The notes under the pieces are model-generated. The model did not search any database. It was not told where the DNA came from and saw nothing but the letters and a program-made list of their open reading frames with translations. The position numbers and the translations under genes were made by a program. Of a stretch of DNA of 39,475 nt, positions 8,908 through 17,866 are shown one piece after another. The stretch is from Quinella sp. 1Q7 (GTDB lineage: Bacteria; Bacillota; Negativicutes; Selenomonadales; Selenomonadaceae), in contig JADEZP010000008.1 in assembly GCA_015206805.1 (NCBI GenBank), positions 1 through 39,475 of the forward strand, in the 5' to 3' direction. Each line of letters starts with the position of its first letter. Within the stretch, counting starts at the first letter, position 1.

Positions 8908-9861
8908 ATGGGAAGAAATGTCACGCCGACAATCGAAGGCGGCTTGCTTGTTGCGATAACGGTAATTTTGGGGCTGATATCGGTTTACGTGCCGCTTATC
9001 GGGATGATTGTCGAATTTTTCTGCGCGGTGCCAATGGCGGTGCTTACGGCGCGACAGGGCGCGGGCAAGGGCTTGAGCGCGTTAATCGTCACGTTCATGT
9101 TGATGACGATTTTAATCGGACCGCTGATGGCGTTGCGGCTCGTGTTGAGTTTCGGGATATGCGGCGTCGTGCTCGGAGCATGTGTGCAGAAAAATTTCGG
9201 CGCGGTGAAAATTTTTCTGACCACACTGATTGTCGCGTCCGCCGCACAAGTCGTATCGCTCGCGCTGTTGCTTGCCGTAATGGACGTGAACTTTATCGAA
9301 ATGCAAATCGAATTCGTGCGCGAATCGTTCGCGGAGTCGTTCAACGCTTACGAGGCAATGGGCGTCGACAAAGCGCAGATTGACGCGGCAAAAGCTCAAG
9401 TCGAGCCCGCACTTCAGACGTTGGCGCATTTGGTGCCCACGCTGATTTTGTTGGCGTCGCTTATGAATTCGGCGGCGGTATGGCTCACGTCGAAGTGGAT
9501 TTTCCCGAAAGTTCAACTCAAGTTGCCGGAGTTTCCGCCGTTCGCGCAGTGGAAGTTCCCCGCGATTTTCATGTACACGGCGGCATTCGGAGCAATCGGA
9601 ATTTATTGGGGGCTAACGCGGAATTGGACGCCGATTTACGAACTTGCGCTGAACGTGACGGTCGTATCAATGCTTGCGGGCTTCGTGCAGGGGCTGTCGC
9701 TTATGTCGTGCGTTTTCGACCGCTACAACGTCTCAAGATTCGTGCGCGGGCTTTTGTATGCGATTGTGCTGTTGAATATGTTGTTCGTTCAGCTCGTGGC
9801 GATAACGGGCTTGATGGATATGTTGTTCGATTATCGCAAGCGACTTTTTGACGGGAGATGA
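8908..9861 (+). CDS. YybS-like DUF2232 integral membrane protein
   Basis: Multi-TM protein immediately upstream of gdpP; start chosen at MGRNVTPTIEGG (ORF track gives 8878). Confidence 0.72.
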   Translation: MGRNVTPTIEGGLLVAITVILGLISVYVPLIGMIVEFFCAVPMAVLTARQGAGKGLSALIVTFMLMTILIGPLMALRLVLSFGICGVVLGACVQKNFGAVKIFLTTLIVASAAQVVSLALLLAVMDVNFIEMQIEFVRESFAESFNAYEAMGVDKAQIDAAKAQVEPALQTLAHLVPTLILLASLMNSAAVWLTSKWIFPKVQLKLPEFPPFAQWKFPAIFMYTAAFGAIGIYWGLTRNWTPIYELALNVTVVSMLAGFVQGLSLMSCVFDRYNVSRFVRGLLYAIVLLNMLFVQLVAITGLMDMLFDYRKRLFDGR

Positions 9862-9865
9862 TGAG

Positions 9866-11953
9866 GTGCCGAGGATTTTGTCCGCGTGGCCGGACGCCAT
9901 AATAAACCTTGCCGTGATGTTCGTGATGGTCGCGATTATTACGCAGTACAACAAAATTTTGGGCGCGACGGCTGCATTGGTGTGGGCATTGCTGATTTGG
10001 TTTGCCTTCGAGCGGCGCAGAGATCGCGAAAAAAAATTCAAGGAGTACAGCGAAAACGTTATCGGCAACTTCAACGACATGATGTATTACGCCATGACGA
10101 AGTTGCCCGAAGGAATTATCGTCGTCGACGAAAACGGTCGCTTGCAGTGGTGCAATTCCATTATGCAGGATTTTTCGGAGTCAATTCCGCAACAGGGCAT
10201 GGACATTGACGAATTTTGGGACGGGCTCATTCCGTCGGAAATTCTGTCGCTTGCGCCGAACGGCAACGAACCTGCGCCAATGGAGGGCGAATACCCCGTA
10301 AAGTCACTGCGACATCGAACTGCGGCGGACGGCACGGTCGAGGAATTTTATCGGCACTTCCTTGTGAAATATCGGCACCTGCAGGCAAATACGGATTATT
10401 CGCGGATGATTGTCCTGTTCGCGCGGGAAATCACGCCTTACGAGGAGCTGAAGGTCGAATACCAAAACAGCCGCACGGCGATAATTTACGCGCAGATTGA
10501 CAACTACGACGAAGTCATGCAGGGTCTCAACGAGGCGGAAAAGACTTCGCTGATGCTGTCGGTCAGTGAAATTCTTGAGGCGTGGACAACGTCGCTGTCG
10601 CGCTTTATGCGGCGCGTGTCAAGCGATTTGTATCTGATAATTTTGGAGCGGCGGGCACTTGAACAGGCGGTCGCTGAAAAATTCGTCGTGCTGGATAAAA
10701 TCCGTCAGCTCGTCAACAAAAAGCAACTGCAGGTCACGCTGTCAATGGGCGCGGCGGTCGCCGAAAAACCTTCCGACGAACAATCAATGAGCGAACTTGG
10801 CGACAAAGCTCAAGCGGGACTTGAACTTGCGCTCGGTCGCGGCGGAGATCAAGTCGCCGTCAACATCAACGACAAAACGCAATTCTTCGGCGGACGCGCT
10901 AAGGCTGTCGAAAAAAATACGCGCGTCAGAGCCCGCGTCATGAGCCGTTCGATTCGCGACACAATGGCGGCGGCGGACGAAATTTTTATCATGGGGCACG
11001 CCCGCGAAGATTACGACGCATTCGGCGCGGCAGTCGGCGTCGCACTTATGGCGCGAAGTCTCGATAAGCCCGTGCATATCGTCTTGAGCGGTTGGCTCGA
11101 CAGCGTCGAAAAAATTATCGAACTGCTCGGCAAGGACGAAACCTACAGGAATATGTTCGTCAGCGCGAATGATGTTTCCGTCGCCAATGCCGTCGCCAAC
11201 GCAAAAGAACCGTTGCTGGTCGTCGTCGACACGTTCATTCCCAAAATCGTCGCCGCGCCAAAACTCCTTGAGCAAATCGACAAAATCGTCGTCATCGATC
11301 ACCACCGCCGCAGCGAATACACCATAAAAAATCCCGCGATAAGTTATCTGGAGCCCGGCTCAAGTTCGACGTGCGAAATGGTTACCGAATTGCTGATGTA
11401 CTTCGACGAAAAAATTCGTATCGGCAAGCTTGCGGCGACGGCAATTTATTCGGGCATCGTCGTCGACACGAAGAACTTTGCCATTCAAACGGGCGCGCGA
11501 ACTTTCGAGGCGGCGGCTTATCTGCGCAGGAGCGGTGCCGATCCTGTCGCCGTAAATCACCTGTTCAAATCGGATTACGAAACGACGCTTGCCCTTGCCA
11601 AAACAAAAGCGCGTTCGGAGTACTTCGAGGGCGGGCTGGTCGTTTCAACAATCGACAACGTTATTCCGAATGTGCAGGTCATTGCGGGGCAGGCGGCGGA
11701 TTCACTGCTTACCGTCGAGGGCGTGCGCATGACGATTATCCTGTTCCAAATGAGCGGAGACACCGTCGGCATGAGCGCGCGCTCAACGGGCGATTTGAAC
11801 GTGCAAGTCATCATGGAAAAATACGGCGGCGGCGGACACCAAAACGTTGCGGGCGCACAAGTCAGGAACGTGCCGCTTATCGAGCTGAAAAAATCCGTCG
11901 TCGACGCGGCACGAAAATACATTGCCGAGACCGATAAGCCCGCGCGAGCTTGA
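9866..11953 (+). CDS. gdpP: c-di-AMP phosphodiesterase GdpP (TM + degenerate GGDEF + DHH/DHHA1)
   Basis: HAREDYDAFGAAVGVALMA, VVIDHHRRSEY and GGGGHQNVAGAQV motifs; GTG start at 9866 preceded by GGGAG. Confidence 0.9.
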   Translation: MPRILSAWPDAIINLAVMFVMVAIITQYNKILGATAALVWALLIWFAFERRRDREKKFKEYSENVIGNFNDMMYYAMTKLPEGIIVVDENGRLQWCNSIMQDFSESIPQQGMDIDEFWDGLIPSEILSLAPNGNEPAPMEGEYPVKSLRHRTAADGTVEEFYRHFLVKYRHLQANTDYSRMIVLFAREITPYEELKVEYQNSRTAIIYAQIDNYDEVMQGLNEAEKTSLMLSVSEILEAWTTSLSRFMRRVSSDLYLIILERRALEQAVAEKFVVLDKIRQLVNKKQLQVTLSMGAAVAEKPSDEQSMSELGDKAQAGLELALGRGGDQVAVNINDKTQFFGGRAKAVEKNTRVRARVMSRSIRDTMAAADEIFIMGHAREDYDAFGAAVGVALMARSLDKPVHIVLSGWLDSVEKIIELLGKDETYRNMFVSANDVSVANAVANAKEPLLVVVDTFIPKIVAAPKLLEQIDKIVVIDHHRRSEYTIKNPAISYLEPGSSSTCEMVTELLMYFDEKIRIGKLAATAIYSGIVVDTKNFAIQTGARTFEAAAYLRRSGADPVAVNHLFKSDYETTLALAKTKARSEYFEGGLVVSTIDNVIPNVQVIAGQAADSLLTVEGVRMTIILFQMSGDTVGMSARSTGDLNVQVIMEKYGGGGHQNVAGAQVRNVPLIELKKSVVDAARKYIAETDKPARA

Positions 11954-11980
11954 CAGTTCAGACGTATTGGAGGACTTTTA

Positions 11981-13318
11981 ATGAGCAAACCGATTGTTGC
12001 AATCGTCGGGCGATCGAACGTCGGCAAGTCGACGCTGTTCAATCAGATTGGCAAGCGGCGCATGTCGATTGTCGACGATATGGCGGGCGTGACGCGTGAC
12101 CGAATTTATATGGACGCGACGTGGCTTGACCGCGACTTTACGCTGATTGACACGGGCGGCATCGAAATTAAATCCGCCGACAAAATTTTGACGGAGATTC
12201 GCACACAGGCTAAAATCGCCGTCGACGAGGCGGACGCGATAATTTTTGTCGTGGACGGGCGCGCGGGACTCACTGCCGACGACGCGGACGTTGCCAAATT
12301 CCTGCGCGGCGCGGACAAGCCGATTATCCTTGCCGTGAACAAAATCGACAGCGTTCAGCTTGAGGCGGACGCTTACGAATTTTACAACCTTGGGCTCGGC
12401 GAACCGATTGGCATTTCCGCAAGCAACGCGCTCAATCTCGGCGACCTGCTCGACGCGGTGATTAAAACTTTCCCGCAAAATTCGGCGGAGACTCGCGACG
12501 AAGACGAAATCCGTATCGCGGTTATCGGGCGTCCGAACGTCGGCAAATCGTCGCTGGTAAACGCAATGCTCGGAAAAGAACGCGTTATCGTCAGCGATAT
12601 CCCCGGCACCACTCGCGACGCAATCGACACTAAATTTCTTTCGGGCGACACGACCTTCACGCTGATTGATACGGCGGGTATGCGCCGCAAGTCAAAGATT
12701 GATGAGCCCGTCGAACGTTACAGCGTCATTCGTTCACTGCGTGCGATTGACCGCGCCGACGTCGTGTTGATGTTGATTGAGGCTCCCGCCGGCGTCACTG
12801 ACCAGGACAAAAAAATCGCGGGCTACGCGCACGATTCGGGCAAAGGTTGCGTTCTCGTCGTCAACAAATGGGACATCTTCCCGAATAAGCACGACCGCTC
12901 GACCAATCGCTTCACCGACGACCTGCGCAAAAAACTCGGCTTCCTGCAATATGCGCCCGTCGTTTATGTCAGTGCCTTGACGGGGCAGCGCGTCGACCGC
13001 GTCACGGAGCTCGTTAAATTCGTCGCGGAGCAACAATCAATGCGCATTCAAACCAGCGTCCTGAACGAACTGATTCGCGACGCCGTTGCCGTCAATCCGC
13101 CGCCGTCGAAAAAGGGCAAGTCCGCGAAAATTTTCTTCGCCACGCAAGCCGACATCCGCCCGCCGAAATTTATCCTGTTCGCAAATGAGCCGGAGCTGTT
13201 GCACTTTTCGTACCTGCGCTTCATCGAAAACCGACTGCGCGAAAGTTTCGGCTTCGAGGGCACGCCGCTGAAATTCATCGTCCGCAAACACAATCAATCT
13301 GCGACAACGGACACTTGA
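11981..13318 (+). CDS. der: Ribosome biogenesis GTPase Der (EngA)
   Basis: Two G domains: GRSNVGKSTLFN and GRPNVGKSSLVNAMLG; DTGGIE, DTAGMRRKSKI; C-terminal KH-like domain. Confidence 0.97.
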   Translation: MSKPIVAIVGRSNVGKSTLFNQIGKRRMSIVDDMAGVTRDRIYMDATWLDRDFTLIDTGGIEIKSADKILTEIRTQAKIAVDEADAIIFVVDGRAGLTADDADVAKFLRGADKPIILAVNKIDSVQLEADAYEFYNLGLGEPIGISASNALNLGDLLDAVIKTFPQNSAETRDEDEIRIAVIGRPNVGKSSLVNAMLGKERVIVSDIPGTTRDAIDTKFLSGDTTFTLIDTAGMRRKSKIDEPVERYSVIRSLRAIDRADVVLMLIEAPAGVTDQDKKIAGYAHDSGKGCVLVVNKWDIFPNKHDRSTNRFTDDLRKKLGFLQYAPVVYVSALTGQRVDRVTELVKFVAEQQSMRIQTSVLNELIRDAVAVNPPPSKKGKSAKIFFATQADIRPPKFILFANEPELLHFSYLRFIENRLRESFGFEGTPLKFIVRKHNQSATTDT

Positions 13319-13343
13319 ATTCTGATTCGGCGCAACAAAATTA

Positions 13344-13462
13344 GGGGCGCGCATGGATGCGCGCCCACGTTCGCCGCCGTTAGAAAACGTGACGTTTTCG
13401 TAGGCGGCGCGGCTTTCTTTGCTACTTTCTTTCGCCGCCGAAAGAAAGTAGACCACATACAC
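13344..13462. repeat. Interspersed multi-hairpin intergenic element, copy A
   Basis: Three consecutive hairpins: GGGCGCGCAT-GG-ATGCGCGCCC; CGCCGCCgttaGAAAACGTgACGTTTTCgtaGGCGGCG; CTACTTTCTTTCG-ccgc-CGAAAGAAAGTAG, then ACCACATACAC. Confidence 0.85.
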
Positions 13463-13532
13463 AAAAATTAATGCAACGCCACGGACGGCAAGTCGCCCGA
13501 CAAAAATTTTCGGCAACAGCATTTGTCAAGAC

Positions 13533-13561
13533 TTGTATCAAAAAATTTTTCGTGCTATTAT
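13533..13561 (+). promoter_or_regulatory. Candidate promoter of the ncRNA upstream of yaaR
   Basis: TTGTAT (13533-13538), 17-nt spacer, TATTAT (13556-13561). Confidence 0.5.
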
Positions 13562-13567
13562 GCGCGC

Positions 13568-13757
13568 GAAGAAGGAAACTTCTGGGGTGTACGAGGACTT
13601 AATTAATGTCTAACCTACATTAATTTTAGGGAACCTGAATTGATTTCGGAAGATGGATAATTGCCCGCGTGACAAGTAACAGACACCGAGCTTAGGGAAC
13701 CCACCTGCGAGTAAGCAGGTCTAGACATTTGGAGGAACCGGCATTTTGGAAACCTTT
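13568..13757 (+). ncRNA. Structured non-coding RNA, possibly 6S RNA (ssrS) family
   Basis: About 190 nt non-coding with own promoter; AGAAG-GAAA-CTTCT hairpin, AATTAATGT-ctaacct-ACATTAATT hairpin, duplicated TTAGGGAACC motif (13626 and 13692), ACCTGC-gagtaa-GCAGGT hairpin. The 5' segment CTGGGGTGTACG resembles 6S RNA 5' ends from memory; not verified. Confidence 0.45.
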
Positions 13758-13763
13758 TTCAGG

Positions 13764-13794
13764 AGGGATTGCTGATTGCAAATCGGCAGTCCCT
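13764..13794 (+). terminator. Strong hairpin downstream of ncRNA (terminator/attenuator-like)
   Basis: AGGGATTGCTGATT-gca-AATCGGCAGTCCCT, fully paired with two G-U; only a weak T-tract follows. Confidence 0.5.
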
Positions 13795-13845
13795 TCTTGC
13801 GTTACGGCGCGAATTTGTATAAACTGCACGCGAGGTGAATTGACA

Positions 13846-14301
13846 ATGGCAGTAAAAATCGGAAGTACGGGCACGCCTGCGACGCCGTTTGAACTTTTAC
13901 GCGGCACAAGCGAACACCCGCGCGATAAAGAATTGACGTTTGAATCGGAGCTTGCCGAGCAGCAGTCGGAGGGCATTTCTCACGACGAGATGGAAGCGAT
14001 GCTCAAAAAAATCGACGAGCAGGCGGCGCGGCTAAGCAAGACGCCAACTTACGACGAGCTCAAGGAGTATCGCACGCTGATAAAAAATTTCGTCGGCGCG
14101 GCAGTCAGCAACATGTACGAAGTCCACACGTCGGCGGGTTGGGATCGCATGGGTCGACAGCGCGTTTACACAACCGTCCGCAAGATTGACCGCAAACTTG
14201 AGGATATGGCGGAGTCGATTCGGCTTGGGCAATCGGATCAGCTCGACATTATCGCGGCGCACGACGCAATTCGCGGCATGCTCGTCGATTTGTATATGTG
14301 A
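13846..14301 (+). CDS. YaaR-like DUF327 family protein
   Basis: EGISHDEMEAMLKKIDEQAARLSKTPTYDELKEYRTLIKNFVGAAVSNMYEVHT; synteny yaaR-holB-yaaT as in Bacillus; ATG at 13846. Confidence 0.85.
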   Translation: MAVKIGSTGTPATPFELLRGTSEHPRDKELTFESELAEQQSEGISHDEMEAMLKKIDEQAARLSKTPTYDELKEYRTLIKNFVGAAVSNMYEVHTSAGWDRMGRQRVYTTVRKIDRKLEDMAESIRLGQSDQLDIIAAHDAIRGMLVDLYM

Positions 14302-15302
14302 TGGAAAATTTCAAGCTTAGTTGGCAAAATTTGTTCGGGCACGCGGAGACGGTCGAACACCTGCGCAAAAATATTGCCGACGGGAAATTTCCGCACGCCG
14401 TAATTTTTTCGGGCGCGGAGGGTATCGGCAAGCGGCTTGCGGCTGAAATCTGCGCGGCGGCACTTTTATGCGACAATCCAATCGACGGCGCACCCTGCGG
14501 CACGTGCGAAAGTTGCAAGCTTGTCGCGGCGCACACTCACCCCGATTTTTACGTCGTGGAGCCCGAAGTCACCAAGTCCGCGCCGAATATCAAAATCGGA
14601 CAAATTCGCGCCATGCAGACGGAGGCGGCACTGCGCCCGATAAATTCAGCGCGGCGCGTCGTAATTTTGGACGGCGCGGAGCTCATGAACACTGCGGCGG
14701 CGAATTGCCTGCTCAAAACGATTGAGGAGCCGCCGAGCCAAACGATATTCATCCTGCTGACGGCAAACCGCTCAAGCCTGCTGATGACGATTCGTTCGCG
14801 GTGCATGACGATCAACTTCGACAAACTGCCCGCGACGCAAATTCGGGACGCGCTGATTCAACGCGGCGTTGAGACGGCTGAAGCTGAACGATTGTCGGTT
14901 ATCGCGAACGGAAGTTTCGGGCGGGCACTTACGCTCAAAGATTCGGGCGGCGCACAAATTCGCGAGGCGGCACTCGACACGCTGATAAAAATTTCCCGCG
15001 CCACGCTCACGAACGAAGACATCTTCAAGCAGGGCGCAATCGTCGCGGAGTGGTCGCGGGATACGTTCGCGGACTTCGTGACGCACGTACAAAAAATTCT
15101 GCGCGACATAACATTTGCCGACGTAATGACGCCGCACAATCCCGACCTTGCGCCGCGCTTGAGCGAAATAAAAATTCCCGAACGAAAAATTTTCGCGATG
15201 ATTGAAGCGGGCGTCGAGTTCCACAGGCGGCTGAAGTCGAACGCGAATTTGCGACTGCTTGCCGAGGCGTATCTGTTCACCTTGCGCAAAATCGTCAGAT
15301 AA
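14301..15302 (+). CDS. holB: DNA polymerase III delta' subunit
   Basis: HAVIFSGAEGIGKRLAAEICAAALLC, PCGTCESCKLVAAHTHPDF, LLKTIEEPPSQTIFILLT; ATG overlaps the yaaR stop (TGATG). Confidence 0.93.
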   Translation: MENFKLSWQNLFGHAETVEHLRKNIADGKFPHAVIFSGAEGIGKRLAAEICAAALLCDNPIDGAPCGTCESCKLVAAHTHPDFYVVEPEVTKSAPNIKIGQIRAMQTEAALRPINSARRVVILDGAELMNTAAANCLLKTIEEPPSQTIFILLTANRSSLLMTIRSRCMTINFDKLPATQIRDALIQRGVETAEAERLSVIANGSFGRALTLKDSGGAQIREAALDTLIKISRATLTNEDIFKQGAIVAEWSRDTFADFVTHVQKILRDITFADVMTPHNPDLAPRLSEIKIPERKIFAMIEAGVEFHRRLKSNANLRLLAEAYLFTLRKIVR

Positions 15303-15335
15303 TTCAAGCGCGCAACCCAACCCGCCGCGAATTAT

Positions 15336-15510
15336 GGACCGCGCATGGACGCGCGGTCCCGCCCGCAACATAAACAGGATGTTTATATTGCGGGCACAGT
15401 TAGTCGCGGGTAGCTGTAACGTCGGAACATTCGGAACCAACGCCCCGCGCGTAGCGGCGAGTTTCTTTGCTACTTTCTTTGCTCGGTCAAAGAAAGTAGA
15501 CCACATACAC
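15336..15510. repeat. Interspersed multi-hairpin intergenic element, copy C (with internal insertion)
   Basis: GGACCGCGC-atggac-GCGCGGTCC; CCCGCAAcATAAACA-gga-TGTTTATaTTGCGGG; CTACTTTCTTTG-ctcggt-CAAAGAAAGTAGACCACATACAC. Confidence 0.8.
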
Positions 15511-15579
15511 GTTTCGGACGGCTTAACACCCGCGCCACTGCGGCAAGTGTGCGCCGTTACTTTTTTTGAGGAGATATAC

Positions 15580-16671
15580 ATGCAAATTATCGGTGTCAGA
15601 TTGAAAAAAGCCGGCAAAATTTATTTCTTCGAGCCCGGCAACGAAGAGGCACTCAAAGGCGATTGGGTCATCGTCGAAACTGTGCGCGGTCTTGAGTGCG
15701 GTCAAGTGGTCGTCGCGGCGCATGAACTGTCCGCCGACGAAAAATTGCCGACGGAACCCGACGTGCCGCTTGCGAAAGTTTATCGTAAGGCGACGGAAGC
15801 GGACTTGCGCCAACTTGAATTGAATCACGAAGACGAGCGGCGGGCGTTTGAAATCGGCTTGCAAAAGATTCGCGAACACGACCTGCCGATGAAATTAATC
15901 AACGTGGAATTTACGTTCGACGTGAACAAAATAATTTTTTTCTTCACTGCGGACGGGCGCGTCGACTTCCGCGAACTGGTGCGGGATTTGGCGTCGATAT
16001 TCCACACGCGCATTGAGTTGCGGCAAGTGGGCGTGCGCGACGAAGCAAAACTTTTGGGCGGTATGGGCGGCTGCGGACGACCGCTTTGTTGCGCGACGTT
16101 CCTCGGCGATTTTATCCCCGTGTCAATCCGCATGGCGAAGGATCAAAATTTGTCGCTCAACCCGACGAAAATTTCGGGCGTGTGCGGACGGTTGATGTGC
16201 TGTCTCAAGTTCGAGAACGACCTTTACTGCGAAAACTGCCCGCGCCAAACGACAACCTTCCGACCCAAGCAAGGCAGTCGCGTCGTTGTGGCGGACGGCG
16301 AGGGCAAAGTTGTCGCGGTCAGTCATTCGCGCAGGAACGCCACAATTTTGCTTGACGGCAACAAAACCGTCGTCGCGAGCTGGGAAGATATTTTGCCCGT
16401 CAACGACTCCGACTTTGAAGCCGCCGACGAAACGTCCGCGCCCGCCGAAGAGGTCAAGCCCGTTGATGTGCCCGCGCCGAAAACCGAACGTCCGCCGCGC
16501 ACTGAACGCCCCGAACATTCCGAACGCTCCGAACGCCCGCGCAGGGCTGATTCGTTCAATCGCCACTACAGCCGCACGGACAACGTCGAGCGAGACAATC
16601 GCCCCGCACGTCCGACAAGACCGCGTGGAGACAGACCGCGTCGTCCGCCGCGCCGCGACAATAAAAAATAA
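15580..16671 (+). CDS. ricT: RicT/YaaT-like PSP1 domain protein with basic disordered C-terminal tail
   Basis: GGMGGCGRPLCCATFLGDFIPVSIRMAKDQNLSLNPTKISGVCGRLMCCLKFE; ATG at 15580 with GAGGAG RBS; tail rich in R/P/E. Confidence 0.9.
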   Translation: MQIIGVRLKKAGKIYFFEPGNEEALKGDWVIVETVRGLECGQVVVAAHELSADEKLPTEPDVPLAKVYRKATEADLRQLELNHEDERRAFEIGLQKIREHDLPMKLINVEFTFDVNKIIFFFTADGRVDFRELVRDLASIFHTRIELRQVGVRDEAKLLGGMGGCGRPLCCATFLGDFIPVSIRMAKDQNLSLNPTKISGVCGRLMCCLKFENDLYCENCPRQTTTFRPKQGSRVVVADGEGKVVAVSHSRRNATILLDGNKTVVASWEDILPVNDSDFEAADETSAPAEEVKPVDVPAPKTERPPRTERPEHSERSERPRRADSFNRHYSRTDNVERDNRPARPTRPRGDRPRRPPRRDNKK

Positions 16672-16691
16672 TCGAACTTACCGACGTTGAA

Positions 16692-16722
16692 GCCCGCCTC
16701 AAAAGACGGGCGAATTTTTTTT
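16692..16722 (+). terminator. Rho-independent terminator after ricT
   Basis: GCCCGcctc-aaaa-gaCGGGC followed by gaaTTTTTTTT. Confidence 0.7.
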
Positions 16723-16880
16723 GCGGCGGATAATCGCGGCGTCGAAGCATTTCGCCGGCGCGGCAGTCGCACAGTTACGCCTTGCATTTTTCCGACGTTT
16801 CTAATAAACTATTCGAGAATTTATTTTGGCATCGTTGCGAAGGAGGCAAGTGAAGCTGTCGGCTTGACAGTTCGTGAACC

Positions 16881-17858
16881 ATGGCAAGAAGAGGAACTTC
16901 AGACAGCAAAAGCCGTTCGACGGGGCGTCCGTGCGCCGGTTGCGGCAAAATTATTTACAGCGGACTTTATTGCCCCGCGTGCCTTGAAAAATTCCGTGAG
17001 CGCGCCAAAACTCAAAGTCGGCACATGGAGTTGCTGAAGACCAGCTCCTTGAAGAAAGTCGCCGCCGAACGCCGCGAAGTCATAATTCTGATTGCCATAA
17101 GCGACGAACGAAACTTGAGCATCACGAAACTCATTTTGGAACGCGGCTTGCCCGAATACAAAGTTCTTGCGACGAACAACATCTTGAGCACGATTAACAC
17201 GCTCGTCAGCCGCGAAGTCAGCCTCGTCATTTTGGACGCCGATTATAACGGACTCGATATGCTCGGCAGAATTCGCGACGATGAAAAATTCCGCGATATG
17301 CCCGTGATGATTATGTCAAGCTCCACGGAACGCGACCTCGTCACGCGCGTATTTGCGCTCGGCGTGCAAGATTTCGTCACGAAGCCCTGTTCGCCCGATG
17401 ATCTCGTCGCACGCGTCAACAAAATGCTAAACGTCGACGAAACCGCCACAGCCTCCGCCGCCGAAACGCAATCGAAGTCGACGTTCACAATCCTGCTTGT
17501 CGACGACGACATCTTCGACTTGCGGCAGGAACGCGACAAACTTCAGCACCGACTGCCCTGCGAAATTGTCACTGCACAAAGCGCGGTTGAGGGTATGCGA
17601 GTCCTTGAAAATCGCGGCGTGGATTTGGTATTGGTCAGCTTGGATATGCCGTTCGTCAACGGGCTGAAATTCCTTGAGCTCGTCGGCGAAAACAGCAGAC
17701 TCAAAAACATCCCCGTGATAATCATGACTGACAGCCGCGACTTCAAGATACTCACGGAAATTGAGCGGTCGGCGGCGGCAGGTTACATTCGCAAGCCCAA
17801 CATCACCGAAGATGGCTTGGCGTTGATTGAATCAAAACTTCGGCGGCGCAGGAGGTAA
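16881..17858 (+). CDS. Double receiver-domain response regulator with N-terminal zinc-ribbon-like CxxC...CxxC segment
   Basis: CAGCGKIIYSGLYCPACLEKF; REC1 LVILDADYNG...TKPC; REC2 ILLVDDDIFDL...LVSLDMPFVNG...IRKPN. Confidence 0.8.
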   Translation: MARRGTSDSKSRSTGRPCAGCGKIIYSGLYCPACLEKFRERAKTQSRHMELLKTSSLKKVAAERREVIILIAISDERNLSITKLILERGLPEYKVLATNNILSTINTLVSREVSLVILDADYNGLDMLGRIRDDEKFRDMPVMIMSSSTERDLVTRVFALGVQDFVTKPCSPDDLVARVNKMLNVDETATASAAETQSKSTFTILLVDDDIFDLRQERDKLQHRLPCEIVTAQSAVEGMRVLENRGVDLVLVSLDMPFVNGLKFLELVGENSRLKNIPVIIMTDSRDFKILTEIERSAAAGYIRKPNITEDGLALIESKLRRRRR

Positions 17859-17866
17859 CGTGGCGC

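Noticed and set aside
9848-11953. Loss of rplI-dnaB after yybS-gdpP as a novel arrangement
   Set aside because: der follows gdpP here instead of rplI, but rearrangement of this region among Firmicutes is not surprising enough to report separately.
13729-13845. N-terminal extension of YaaR ORF (MEEPAFWKPFSGGIADCKSAVPSC...)
   Set aside because: It translates the ncRNA end and terminal hairpin; ATG 13846 fits the YaaR family. The GCTGATTgcaAATCGGC hairpin explains the DCKSA wording.
15259-15579. N-terminal extension of the RicT ORF
   Set aside because: Reads through the holB end and hairpin element C; a strong RBS and ATG exist at 15580.
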